Below are positions 1 through 6,021 of a stretch of DNA of 7,277 nucleotides, one piece after another. The notes under the pieces are model-generated. The model was not told where the DNA came from and ran no database searches. It was given only the letters and a program-made list of their open reading frames with translations. The DNA is taken from positions 1-7,277 of the forward strand of contig JAPULM010000021.1 in assembly GCA_027294925.1 (NCBI GenBank), written 5' to 3'. The stretch is from a bacterium (GTDB lineage Bacteria; Tectomicrobia; Entotheonellia; Entotheonellales; Entotheonellaceae). The stretch's first letter is position 1. Each line of letters starts with the position of its first letter. Made by a program: the position numbers and the translations under genes.

Positions 1-1
1 C

Positions 2-154
2 AGCGAAGAGCTGGCGAGTGTGCTGGCGCTGCCGGTGTTGCAAGCGGGCACGTTCGATCTGCCGCGACCGCCGCGAAGGCCGGACGAGCCGGTCTGCTCC
101 ATCGCCCGCCGGCTCGCTGTCATCCTGCCGAACGGCGACGCAGGAGGTCAATAA
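2..154 (+). CDS. C-terminal fragment of an unidentified protein (5' end outside window)
   Basis: An open frame enters from the left edge and ends at TAA 152-154, giving 50 residues that begin SEELASVLALPVLQ and end in LPNGDAGGQ. Third codon positions are overwhelmingly G or C, and the stretch is about 69% G+C by direct count, so this frame looks more like coding sequence than the other two plus frames. A Pro/Arg-rich segment (PRPPRRPDEP, about residues 21-30) precedes a short hydrophobic tail. I do not recognise the family. The composition is richer in G+C than the downstream amidohydrolase, so it may have a different origin, possibly a mobile gene, but nothing seen proves that. The alternative ATG-initiated frame starting at base 18 is Cys/Arg-rich, lacks a ribosome site and is probably a shadow. 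Confidence 0.45.
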   Translation, partial: SEELASVLALPVLQAGTFDLPRPPRRPDEPVCSIARRLAVILPNGDAGGQ

Positions 155-187
155 CCAGGGCAAGTATCGCGTAGAAGTCTATTCGCG

Positions 188-274
188 TCATGCCTCTAAC
201 TCAGTCAACAACGCCTTCGTCTCTTGCAAGTCCGCCGTATCAAAGCCCTCGGTGAACCAATTGGACACCGGGGC
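188..274 (-). pseudogene. 3'-terminal remnant of a class III adenylate/guanylate cyclase-type gene
   Basis: Read on the minus strand, bases 274 down to 188 encode a tail with APVSNWFTEGFDTADLQ followed by ETKALLTELEA and TGA at 190-188. From knowledge of the family, the pattern PVYxWFTEGFDTxDLxxAKxLLxEL is the characteristic C-terminal end of large bacterial proteins that join a nucleotidyl cyclase domain to an AAA/TPR region. Only about 28 codons are recognisable. Further upstream on the minus strand (275-438) the frame becomes Pro/Trp-rich and unlike the family, and then gives way to the leader of the amidohydrolase. The cyclase and ATPase/TPR body, which would be many hundreds of codons, is absent. 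I read this as a dead gene tail left after deletion or insertion. A chance match is possible because the segment is short, but the stop sits exactly where the family ends. Confidence 0.55.
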
Positions 275-356
275 GGGCGGCCAGGGCGGTGTGAAAAAGG
301 CTTTTCTTTTTTCTATCCATCACGGGCAACAGTCGAGCCAACGGGCAAAAGGTGAG

Positions 357-385
357 TTGACTTAGCGTGGCGCTTCCAGTAAAAC
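357..385 (+). promoter_or_regulatory. candidate sigma70 promoter for the amidohydrolase operon
   Basis: TTGACT at 357-362 matches five of six bases of the -35 consensus. After a 17-base spacer comes TAAAAC at 380-385, which matches four of six bases of the -10 consensus. Transcription would start near 392 and give a leader of about 45 bases before the ATG at 439. No operator palindrome is obvious beside it. The assignment rests on pattern alone. Confidence 0.4.
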
Positions 386-427
386 AGTCCTGTCCGGAAA
401 GCATGCGGTGTTGATAAGTTGATAAAA

Positions 428-432
428 GGGAG
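428..432 (+). promoter_or_regulatory. ribosome binding site deciding the amidohydrolase start
   Basis: GGGAG at 428-432 directly abuts the ATG at 433, leaving no spacer. It lies six bases before the second in-frame ATG at 439. The normal spacing favours 439 as the true start, two codons later than the longest reading. Confidence 0.6.
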
Positions 433-438
433 ATGACA

Positions 439-1899
439 ATGGCCTATCTAAAAGATTCGAAATCTGCGGCGGTACGCGCCCAACTCGATCATCCAGTCAT
501 TGATGGAGATGGCCATTGGCTAGAGCCAGTACCGATCTTTCTTGACTACTTGCGCGAAGTTGGCGGCCCAACGCTGGTGAAGCGTTTTGTTAAACAGGCC
601 AACAAAGATGATGTATGGTACAACATGACACCCGAAGAACGCCTAGATCAACGGCTGAAGCGTCCTACCTGGTGGGGAGAACCGGCCAATACCCTAGATC
701 GTGCCACGGCCATGGTGCCTAAGCTGTTTTACGAGCGCCTTGATGATTTTGGCATTGACTTCGCCCTCATCTATACCTCATTGGGGTTGTTCTATATTGG
801 CAATACGGACGAAGAAATTCGGCGCGGCACGAGCCGGGCGGTCAACATGATGAACGCCGACATGTTCCGTCCGTATGCGCATCGTATGACGCCGGCCGCT
901 GTGGTGCCGATGTACACCCCGCAAGAAGCTATTGAGGAGGCCGAATTCGCCGTTAACGAATTGGGCATGAAGGCGATCATGATCGCCAATCATGTGCGGC
1001 GGCCAATTCCGGCGTACGCTAAGAATACTTCTGATCTATCAAAAACGCCGCACTTTATCGACTCGCTAGCCTTCGAAAGTGCCTATGACTACGATCCCTT
1101 CTGGGCCAAATGCCAGCAACTCAAAGTAGCGGTAACGGCGCATTCCGGTAGCATGGGTTGGGATGGCCGCAGTTCTGCCCATAGCTTTACCTACAATCAT
1201 ATTGGCCACTTCGCCAACGCCAGTCATGCCTTTGCCAAGGCGCTCATATTGGGCGGCGTCTTGCATCGCTTTCCAAAGCTCAAGTTTGCCCTGCTCGAAG
1301 GTGGTATCGGCTGGGCCTGCAACCTGATGACCGACCTCATTGGGCACTGGGAGAAGCGCCATGGCAAAGCCATGGAGGCCAATGTACGCCCCACCAATTT
1401 AGACCAGAAAATGCTCCAAGATCTCTTTGCGCGTTATGGTGGCGAGACCTACGAAACAAAGATGGACGAACTTATAGAGAGCCTGAGTACGATCAGTCCA
1501 TTCAAGAGCGTTGAAGAACTGCGGGCGCGTGAATATAATGAACATATCGACGACTTTATAGCAGCGCATGTGGCCTCTGAAGCGGAACTGCGCCAACAGT
1601 TTGCTGGTAGTCTCTATTTTGGTTGCGAGGCCGACGATGTGACAATCGCCTGGGCCTTTGACAAGCATGGCAAGCATCGTCTAAACCCCGTTTTTAGCTC
1701 TGATGTGGGCCATTTCGATGTGGTGGACATGAGTGAGGTCCTGGAGGAAGCCTATGAACTAGTGAAAGGCGGCCTGATTAGCGAGGATGACTTCCGGCAG
1801 TTCGTTTTTACCAATGCGGCCAACTTGCATACCGCCATGAACCCGGATTTCTTCCAAGGCACGGTGGTCGAAGATGCGGTCGCCAAAGCAGTTGGATAA
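439..1899 (+). CDS. amidohydrolase family protein (Amidohydro_2, PF04909)
   Basis: This 486-residue soluble protein is of the metal-dependent amidohydrolase/decarboxylase superfamily (ACMSD-like TIM barrel). Visible landmarks, counted from ATG 439, are the N-terminal metal motif IDGDGHWLEP (D24 and H26), the strand-end histidine in TAHSGS (H235), H263 in NASHAFAKA, a LLEGGIGW strand (E287) and the late acidic ligand in SSDVGHFD (D422). It is longer than the usual 300-400 residues of the family; the extra length lies mainly between about residues 300 and 410 and includes a polar helical stretch and the family-like SLYFGCEADD. No signal peptide is seen, so it is cytoplasmic. The start at 439 is chosen because GGGAG lies six bases upstream. 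It is followed after 42 bases by a GlcG/HbpS gene and then a ruined CMD gene, a context suggesting catabolism of a small organic acid, lactone or ring-cleavage product. The substrate is unknown. Hydrolase and decarboxylase activity are both possible. Confidence 0.88.
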   Translation: MAYLKDSKSAAVRAQLDHPVIDGDGHWLEPVPIFLDYLREVGGPTLVKRFVKQANKDDVWYNMTPEERLDQRLKRPTWWGEPANTLDRATAMVPKLFYERLDDFGIDFALIYTSLGLFYIGNTDEEIRRGTSRAVNMMNADMFRPYAHRMTPAAVVPMYTPQEAIEEAEFAVNELGMKAIMIANHVRRPIPAYAKNTSDLSKTPHFIDSLAFESAYDYDPFWAKCQQLKVAVTAHSGSMGWDGRSSAHSFTYNHIGHFANASHAFAKALILGGVLHRFPKLKFALLEGGIGWACNLMTDLIGHWEKRHGKAMEANVRPTNLDQKMLQDLFARYGGETYETKMDELIESLSTISPFKSVEELRAREYNEHIDDFIAAHVASEAELRQQFAGSLYFGCEADDVTIAWAFDKHGKHRLNPVFSSDVGHFDVVDMSEVLEEAYELVKGGLISEDDFRQFVFTNAANLHTAMNPDFFQGTVVEDAVAKAVG

Positions 1900-1941
1900 T
1901 GGAGAAGAATGAGATCATAGCAATCACATGGAGGACATCAC

Positions 1942-2337
1942 ATGGCACTTACTTTGGAACAAGCCAATCGCATTGTGCAAGGTGCACTGGGGAAGGCGAC
2001 GGCATTTGATATTAAAATCAGTGTGGCAGTTTGCGACGCCGGTGGGCGGCTCATTGCCTTCAATCGCATGGATGACGCCATCTGGGCCGGTGCGTATGGC
2101 TCGCAGGGCAAAGCTGTTGCCGCCGCTGCATTTGGCAGACCCAGCGGGATTCTATCGGAACGTGCCGACCACCCCACCTTCCGTGGCATTGTGGCGGCTG
2201 AGGGCGGCCATATGATTCTGGGACAGGGTGCGGTGCCCATTATTCGTAATGGCGTCGTTGAAGGCGCTTGCGGCGTCGGGGGCGGCACCGGCCAGCAAGA
2301 TGAAGATTGCGCTCGCGCCGGTGTTGAACGACTTTAA
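1942..2337 (+). CDS. GlcG/HbpS family heme-binding-like protein (DUF336, PF03928)
   Basis: This complete 131-residue protein of the GlcG/HbpS family has a compact alpha/beta fold. Seen in the sequence are an N-terminal helix (MALTLEQANRIVQGAL), the strand-turn motif VAVCDAGGRLIAFNRMDDA (about 28-46), the small-residue helix GSQGKAVAAAAFGRPS (53-68), a GQGAVPI turn (94-100) and the C-terminal signature GVGGGTGQQDEDCARAG (111-127). This is the usual full length for the family. GGAGG at 1930-1934 lies seven bases before the ATG and supports the start. Members occur in glycolate and other catabolic operons, and the Streptomyces HbpS member binds haem, but most have no proven role. Co-transcription with the amidohydrolase, 42 bases upstream, is likely. 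No signal peptide is present, unlike secreted HbpS. A role as accessory or sensor protein for the neighbouring enzyme is inference. Confidence 0.88.
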   Translation: MALTLEQANRIVQGALGKATAFDIKISVAVCDAGGRLIAFNRMDDAIWAGAYGSQGKAVAAAAFGRPSGILSERADHPTFRGIVAAEGGHMILGQGAVPIIRNGVVEGACGVGGGTGQQDEDCARAGVERL

Positions 2338-2343
2338 GTTACC

Positions 2344-2707
2344 CCCCATCAGTTTGGCGTACTTGCTGCACGCTACGCAGCGTCTTATGAATACAACCTT
2401 ATATCACACATGCCACCCTGGCTCTTGAGGCCGGGGTGAGCGAAGCAACGGTCAACGCCGTGGCCAACTGTGGCGATGTCGATGTCCTGCCTGAGGATGA
2501 CGCGTTGATTATTCGTTTCGGACGGGAACTGCACCGTAGCCATCAAGTTTCGGAGATGCGTTTCAAGCCGCCCATAATCGCTTCGGTGAGCAGGGCGTGG
2601 TGGCACGCACGGCCACCATGGGCTATTATGCCTTATTGGCTTATACGCTTAACACATTCGAGGTACAACCGGCACCCAGATACCCCGTGTCTACCGTAGA
2701 TGCCTAA
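2344..2707 (+). pseudogene. decayed carboxymuconolactone decarboxylase (CMD) family gene
   Basis: Three frame-shifted pieces together spell the C-terminal two thirds of a CMD-family protein (AhpD-like fold). Piece one, about 2353-2397, reads FGVLAARYAASYEYN, the equivalent of the family's LxxLxxARxxxxxYEW segment. Piece two, 2409-2555, reads HATLALEAGVSEATVNAVA and then LPEDDALIIRFGRELHRSH. Piece three, about 2558-2707, reads AFQAAHNRFGEQGVV and then TATMGYYALLAYTLNTFEV, and ends at TAA 2705-2707. The frame changes between 2397 and 2409, where an apparent extra 8 bases interrupt the motif, and again near 2556, where one base seems missing after VSE. The N-terminal third is absent: piece one begins within about 20 bases of the GlcG/HbpS stop and in the same frame as that gene. 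The functional ancestor was probably the third gene of the operon. Assembly error could explain a single indel, but not the missing N-terminus as well. Confidence 0.78.
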
Positions 2708-2745
2708 CAGACCGTTTGAAGCTTCACCTACTCGTACTGCGTATC

Positions 2746-2788
2746 GCAATTGCCCCGCCAGTTTGGCGGGGGCGGTTGCCTTATTTTC
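2746..2788 (+). terminator. Rho-independent terminator closing the amidohydrolase operon
   Basis: The arm CCCCGCCA (2753-2760) pairs perfectly with TGGCGGGG (2764-2771) across a three-base loop. The stem extends outward through G:C and two G:T pairs and a GCAA/TTGC pair block (2746-2749 with 2776-2779), with one bulged G at 2772. It is followed by CTTATTTTC, a modest T-rich tail. The site lies 39 bases after the CMD remnant and ahead of the cyclophilin gene, so it separates the two transcription units. Confidence 0.75.
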
Positions 2789-2847
2789 AAAGGCGATATG
2801 CTGTTTGCAACTGCTGAAAGACTTCCGCCGCGATGTACGAGCCTCTT

Positions 2848-2879
2848 CTCTTGCTCCCTCCAGCAGAAAGGAGCCAGAG
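2848..2879 (+). other. hairpin in the cyclophilin 5' leader
   Basis: CTCT-T-GCTCC (2848-2857) can pair with GGAGC-C-AGAG (2870-2879), giving ten possible pair positions with one mismatch and a 12-base loop. It ends 11 bases before the AAGGA ribosome site. There is no T-run, so it is not a terminator. It may shape translation or mRNA stability, or be chance. Confidence 0.3.
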
Positions 2880-2904
2880 GGGAAAATAAAAGGATATCAA
2901 CACC

Positions 2905-3369
2905 ATGGTTAATCGACACGCCCAATTGACAACCTCGATGGGCGACATTCGTATTGAGCTATTTGAGGACAATGCACCCATCACCACCGGTAATTTCATT
3001 AAACTAGCCGAGTCAGGCTATTACAACGGTTTGATTTTTCATCGCGTTATCGATAATTTTATGCTTCAGGGCGGGTGCCCGGACGGAACCGGCACCGGAG
3101 GACCAGGCTATCGCATTGAAGATGAATTTCATCCGGACTTAAAACACGATGGTCCGGGCATCCTCTCCATGGCCAACTCTGGACCTAATACCGGCGGTTC
3201 ACAGTTTTTTATTACACTCGTCGCAACGGATTGGCTCGACGGCCGCCATGCGGTGTTCGGCAAAGTGGTCGACGGCATAGATGTGGTCAGCTCGATTGGT
3301 AACGTACAAACCGGCCCGCAAGATCGTCCGCTTGAAGACGTGATCATCAACGAAGTGACGATTGCTTAG
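2905..3369 (+). CDS. peptidyl-prolyl cis-trans isomerase, cyclophilin type (PpiB-like)
   Basis: This complete 154-residue cyclophilin catalyses cis-trans isomerisation of X-Pro bonds during protein folding. The catalytic and binding residues of the family are all present: R47 in FHRVIDNF, F52, Q55 in MLQGG, Q100 and F102 in GGSQFFIT, W110 in [11 protein letters not shown] and H115 in the same motif. The W110 position corresponds to human CypA Trp121, the cyclosporin-contact residue; E. coli cyclophilins usually have Phe there, so this protein may be drug-sensitive (inference). It has no signal peptide or membrane segment, so it is cytoplasmic. AAGGA at 2890-2894 lies ten bases before the ATG. 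It appears monocistronic, with a terminator upstream and a weaker hairpin downstream. Its length is typical of single-domain bacterial cyclophilins. Confidence 0.95.
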   Translation: MVNRHAQLTTSMGDIRIELFEDNAPITTGNFIKLAESGYYNGLIFHRVIDNFMLQGGCPDGTGTGGPGYRIEDEFHPDLKHDGPGILSMANSGPNTGGSQFFITLVATDWLDGRHAVFGKVVDGIDVVSSIGNVQTGPQDRPLEDVIINEVTIA

Positions 3370-3381
3370 ACGATTTCCAAA

Positions 3382-3424
3382 AATAATTCCTCCTGCCAAT
3401 TTGATAGGGGGGCCTATTGTTTTC
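3382..3424 (+). terminator. possible weak terminator after the cyclophilin gene
   Basis: CCTCCT (3389-3394) can pair with AGGGGG (3406-3411), with one T:G pair, flanked by AATA/TATT (3382-3385 with 3415-3418) across a small internal loop. GTTTTC follows. It starts 12 bases after the cyclophilin stop, a sensible place for a terminator, but the stem is imperfect. Confidence 0.4.
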
Positions 3425-3443
3425 AGCCGGAGACGACAACCTG

Positions 3444-3572
3444 ATGCAAGCAAAGCTGAACCGCCTGCAAGGCTACCTAGCCTTTTGGAAACACCCGACC
3501 GTACAGCACTGCTGGGGCCGGGTATGCCGGTGGACGGCGCGCGCCCTGGAAAAACTAGCCGATGGTGGCTGA
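3444..3572 (+). CDS. possible small protein of 42 residues, unknown function
   Basis: ATG 3444 opens a 42-residue frame ending at TGA 3570-3572, with a GGAGA ribosome-like site at 3429-3433 ten bases upstream. The product is basic and rich in Trp and aromatic residues: it begins MQAKLNRLQGYLAFWKHP and later has GRVCRWTARALEKLADGG, with the potential to form an amphipathic helix. I recognise no family. It sits between the cyclophilin and the P450, 55 bases ahead of the P450 start, and could be co-transcribed with the P450. Against it, the frame is short enough to arise by chance. Between it and the P450 lies a small hairpin (3589-3607). Confidence 0.3.
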   Translation: MQAKLNRLQGYLAFWKHPTVQHCWGRVCRWTARALEKLADGG

Positions 3573-3627
3573 GGCACGCGCTGCTAACGTCTCTCTGGAC
3601 GAGAGGCTGAAACATTAAGGAAAAACA

Positions 3628-4911
3628 ATGTCTATCGCCTGGCGGCGCGTGACGCGCCGTATTGCGATTCAAGCCATGCTGGCGCATGAATGGTGGCGCA
3701 GTGGGGTAACGTACAACCCACTCTCACCGCAGGTGTACAGCAACCCTTACCCGAAGTATGCGGAGCTGCGCGAGAAGGACCCCGTGCACTGGAGCCCGTT
3801 GATGGACGCTTGGGTTTTCTCGCGCTACGAGGACATCGACACGATTCTCCGTGATCACCAACGTTTTTCTAGCGACGCCCGCAGCCGCAGCCCTTCCCGC
3901 TCACGCCGCGCGTCAATTCCCTCCGGCAATGATCCGAGCATGCTATTCCTCGATCCGCCAGACCACACCCGGCTACGCGCGCTCGTCAGCAAAGCATTCA
4001 CGCCGCAGGCAATTGAAGCACTCGAACCCCGCATCCGGCAAATCATGGGCGAGCTCCTGGATCAAATCCCCAACCCAAACGGCTTCGACCTGATCCAGGC
4101 TATCGCAAACCCCTTGCCGGTTATCGTCATCGCTGAACTACTCGGCGTCTCGCCTGAGGATCGCGCGCAATTCAAGCATTGGTCTGACCAACGTGCCCGC
4201 CTGCTTGAGCCCACCATTACCACTCAAGAACGACAAGCCGCCGCTCACGCAGCCGAAGGCCTCAACGCCTATTTCCTCGCTGTGATCGAGCAACGGCGCA
4301 TGCAGCCTCGTGATGATCTCATTAGTGCCTTGGTCGCGGTGGAAGAGGCGGGCGACAAGCTGACGCAGCATGAACGCCTCGAAATGCTACGTCTAATCTT
4401 GGTCGCAGGCAACGAGACGACGACCAATCTCATCGGCAACGGGATACTTGCCCTACTGCGCCACCCACAGCAGATGCAGAGGTTGCGCGACGAGCCCGGC
4501 TTGATAGCGGCGGCGGTGGAAGAGTTATTGCGCTACGACGCCCCGGTGCAAATAAATGCGCGTTCAGCGCTACAAGACATAGAGATACATGGTCGCAGCA
4601 TCAAAAAAGGACAAGGCATCATCTTGCTGATCGCTTCTGCCAACCATGACCCAACCGTTTTCAGAAACCCTGAACAACTTGATATCACACGGCAAGAGAC
4701 CAGTCATATCGCCTTCGGCCGAGGCATCCATCACTGCCTCGGAGCGCCCCTGGCTCGACTGGAAGCACGCATTGTTATTGACATGCTGCTAGAGCGCTTC
4801 GCCAACTTCCGCCTCCTCACTGACACCCCAACATTTAGGGATAATCTTGTCCTCAGAGGCCTTACGACCCTGCCAATACATACTGAGGCCAGCCCATCAC
4901 GCATCCCGTAA
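3628..4911 (+). CDS. cytochrome P450
   Basis: This complete 427-residue soluble bacterial cytochrome P450 is a haem-thiolate monooxygenase that would need electrons from a ferredoxin/reductase pair encoded elsewhere. Landmarks are YNPLSPQVYSNPYPKYAELR near the N-terminus, the C-helix HTRLR (113-117), the I-helix oxygen-activation motif AGNETTTN (260-267), the K-helix ExxR (E299-R302) and the haem loop FGRGIHHCLG (363-372) with C370 as thiolate ligand. All key residues are intact. AAGGA at 3617-3621, six bases before the ATG, supports the start and so a basic, Trp-containing extension of about 28 residues ahead of the usual P450 N-terminus. The B-C loop carries an unusual Arg/Ser-rich run (about residues 85-96), a region that often contacts substrate. 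No redox partner or biosynthetic gene lies beside it, so the substrate cannot be inferred. It converges with the ABC importer operon. Confidence 0.95.
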   Translation: MSIAWRRVTRRIAIQAMLAHEWWRSGVTYNPLSPQVYSNPYPKYAELREKDPVHWSPLMDAWVFSRYEDIDTILRDHQRFSSDARSRSPSRSRRASIPSGNDPSMLFLDPPDHTRLRALVSKAFTPQAIEALEPRIRQIMGELLDQIPNPNGFDLIQAIANPLPVIVIAELLGVSPEDRAQFKHWSDQRARLLEPTITTQERQAAAHAAEGLNAYFLAVIEQRRMQPRDDLISALVAVEEAGDKLTQHERLEMLRLILVAGNETTTNLIGNGILALLRHPQQMQRLRDEPGLIAAAVEELLRYDAPVQINARSALQDIEIHGRSIKKGQGIILLIASANHDPTVFRNPEQLDITRQETSHIAFGRGIHHCLGAPLARLEARIVIDMLLERFANFRLLTDTPTFRDNLVLRGLTTLPIHTEASPSRIP

Positions 4912-4921
4912 GCAAAACACG

Positions 4922-5004
4922 TACATGTTGCTGCCTCGTCCCTCACCCTCATCCCAACCTTCTCCTGCCAGAGGGAAGGGGCGGAAAACATGGCCCAACA
5001 TGTA
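4922..5004. repeat. intergenic palindromic repeat bounded by a 9-bp inverted repeat
   Basis: TACATGTTG (4922-4930) and CAACATGTA (4996-5004) are perfect inverted copies enclosing 65 bases. Inside is a C/T-rich tract containing CCCTCACCCTCATCCCAA (4940-4957), then a small palindrome, CCTTCTC (4958-4964) with GGGAAGG (4973-4979). The inner part resembles the widespread bacterial intergenic repeats of the form CCCTCACCC...CTCTCCC...GGGAGAGGG; read on the minus strand it gives the typical spurious peptide FPLAGEGWDEGEG. No target-site duplication is seen outside the inverted ends. It sits between convergent genes and may also act as a transcription barrier. Confidence 0.55.
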
Positions 5005-5165
5005 TTCAGCCAGCTCCCTACCTGTTGGGATTAATGCTGTCGTAATACGCCCTTTCAGAAATACTGCTCCACACGAGCGAATAGCGGCGTAAGAGGTGGT
5101 ATCTGAAGGCCGGCATTTTTTAGCTGTTACGACAATTCGGGACCTACAGGCGTAGCGGTCCGGGT
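5005..5165. other. rest of the convergent intergenic region, no gene recognised
   Basis: No frame with a ribosome site or recognisable family was found here on either strand. A T6 run after GCCGGC (5109-5120) has no proper stem-loop before it. The only structure of note is the hairpin at 5140-5161. Confidence 0.4.
5140..5161 (-). other. hairpin just after the importer operon's last stop codon
   Basis: On the minus strand GGACC (5161-5157) can pair with GGTCC (5144-5140), with a further TAC/GTA pairing inside the loop. It begins four bases after the MalG-type stop. No T-run follows, so it may be a 3'-end stabiliser or a weak terminator. Confidence 0.3.
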
Positions 5166-6020
5166 TTACTTTACAGCGCCGACGGTGAAACCGGAGATGA
5201 AGCGGTCGAGGAAAAAATTGTACAAAATGGCAATGGGCACGCTGGCAATGAAACATGCCCCCATTAATGAGCCCCAGAAATACACATCGCCTCGGACCAA
5301 AAAGGTGGGAACGCCGACGCTGACAGTGTAGTTTGAGGCCGCGGTGATAAAGGTCAACGCATAGATGAATTCTTGGGTCACGAGGGTAAAGGTAAAGATG
5401 ATCACCGTCAGAATACCAGCGACGGAGATCGGTACCACAACCTTGCAAAAGGCGCCAAAGCGGCTGTGCCCATCGATCATGGCGGCTTCTTCCAAGTCTC
5501 GTGGGATGGCTTTGAAAAATCCCATCAACAGCCAGGTACAAAATGGCACGGTGAAGCTCGGATAAACCAAGACCAGAGACCACAACGAGTCCTGTAGTCC
5601 GAGGACGGCAATGACGCGGGACAGTGGAATGAACAAGACTGTGGGGGGCACCAGATAGGTCAGGAAGATGGCGATACCCAATTGTTCGCCGAGGCGACCG
5701 GTGAGTCGTGCCAGGCTATAAGCCGCGGGAAGCGCCAAAACTAGGGTAATCACGACCACCAGCACGCCCACGAAGGCGGTATTCAACAGCCATTTTCCAA
5801 ACAGGGTGTCTACGAAAAGGACATGCAGATGCTCGAACGTCGGCGGCTCGTGGAACACGAATGGGTTGTGATCGGGATTCAAGAGATCACGTGTTTGTTT
5901 AAACGTGGTGATGAGCATCCAGTAAAATGGAAAGGCAGCAAAGGTGACAAAGGCTGCCAGGATACCAAAATGCGCCCCTCCAGCGCCCCATTTTTTCATC
6001 GAGATCATGAAACCCGTCAC
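5166..6020 (-). CDS. carbohydrate ABC transporter permease, MalG/UgpE type
   Basis: This inner-membrane permease subunit (284 residues) of a CUT1-type sugar importer should have about six membrane helices, the first at about residues 18-38. The cytoplasmic EAA loop that docks the ATPase is intact: EEAAMIDGHSRFGAF (177-191), with G184 and the closing VVVP at 194-197. The ending FISGFTVGAVK is the family's typical C-terminus. The GTG start at 6020 is preferred because GGAGG (6030-6034) lies nine bases upstream; in-frame ATGs at 6008 and 5999 are alternatives and would remove only 4 or 7 residues. Only one base separates this start from the stop of the upstream permease, so the two are surely translated together. 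The substrate is unknown; sugar, sugar alcohol or glycerol phosphate are the usual choices for the family. Confidence 0.93.
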   Translation of the reverse strand: MTGFMISMKKWGAGGAHFGILAAFVTFAAFPFYWMLITTFKQTRDLLNPDHNPFVFHEPPTFEHLHVLFVDTLFGKWLLNTAFVGVLVVVITLVLALPAAYSLARLTGRLGEQLGIAIFLTYLVPPTVLFIPLSRVIAVLGLQDSLWSLVLVYPSFTVPFCTWLLMGFFKAIPRDLEEAAMIDGHSRFGAFCKVVVPISVAGILTVIIFTFTLVTQEFIYALTFITAASNYTVSVGVPTFLVRGDVYFWGSLMGACFIASVPIAILYNFFLDRFISGFTVGAVK

Positions 6021-6021
6021 C

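Noticed and set aside
18..365. A 115-codon plus-strand frame at the left edge
   Set aside because: The product is Cys/Arg-rich with low-complexity composition and no ribosome site. A competing frame (2-154) has better coding character, and the later part overlaps the antisense cyclase remnant.
2436..2699. An 87-codon frame with a GTG start read as an independent gene
   Set aside because: Its first half is the middle piece of the CMD pseudogene, and its second half is out-of-frame reading after the indel near 2556.
3199..3687. A 162-codon minus-strand frame opposite the cyclophilin and the P450 start
   Set aside because: It is antisense to two well-supported genes, with no recognisable motif and no convincing ribosome site.
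5109..5120. GCCGGC followed by six T as a terminator for the P450
   Set aside because: The palindrome has no loop and no longer stem could be drawn, so it does not form a standard terminator.
4897..5583. A 228-codon minus-strand frame across the P450-importer gap and the MalG-type gene
   Set aside because: It overlaps the clearly real permease in another frame. Its last part is the spurious peptide (FPLAGEGWDEGEG) typical of the intergenic repeat, and it has no family resemblance.
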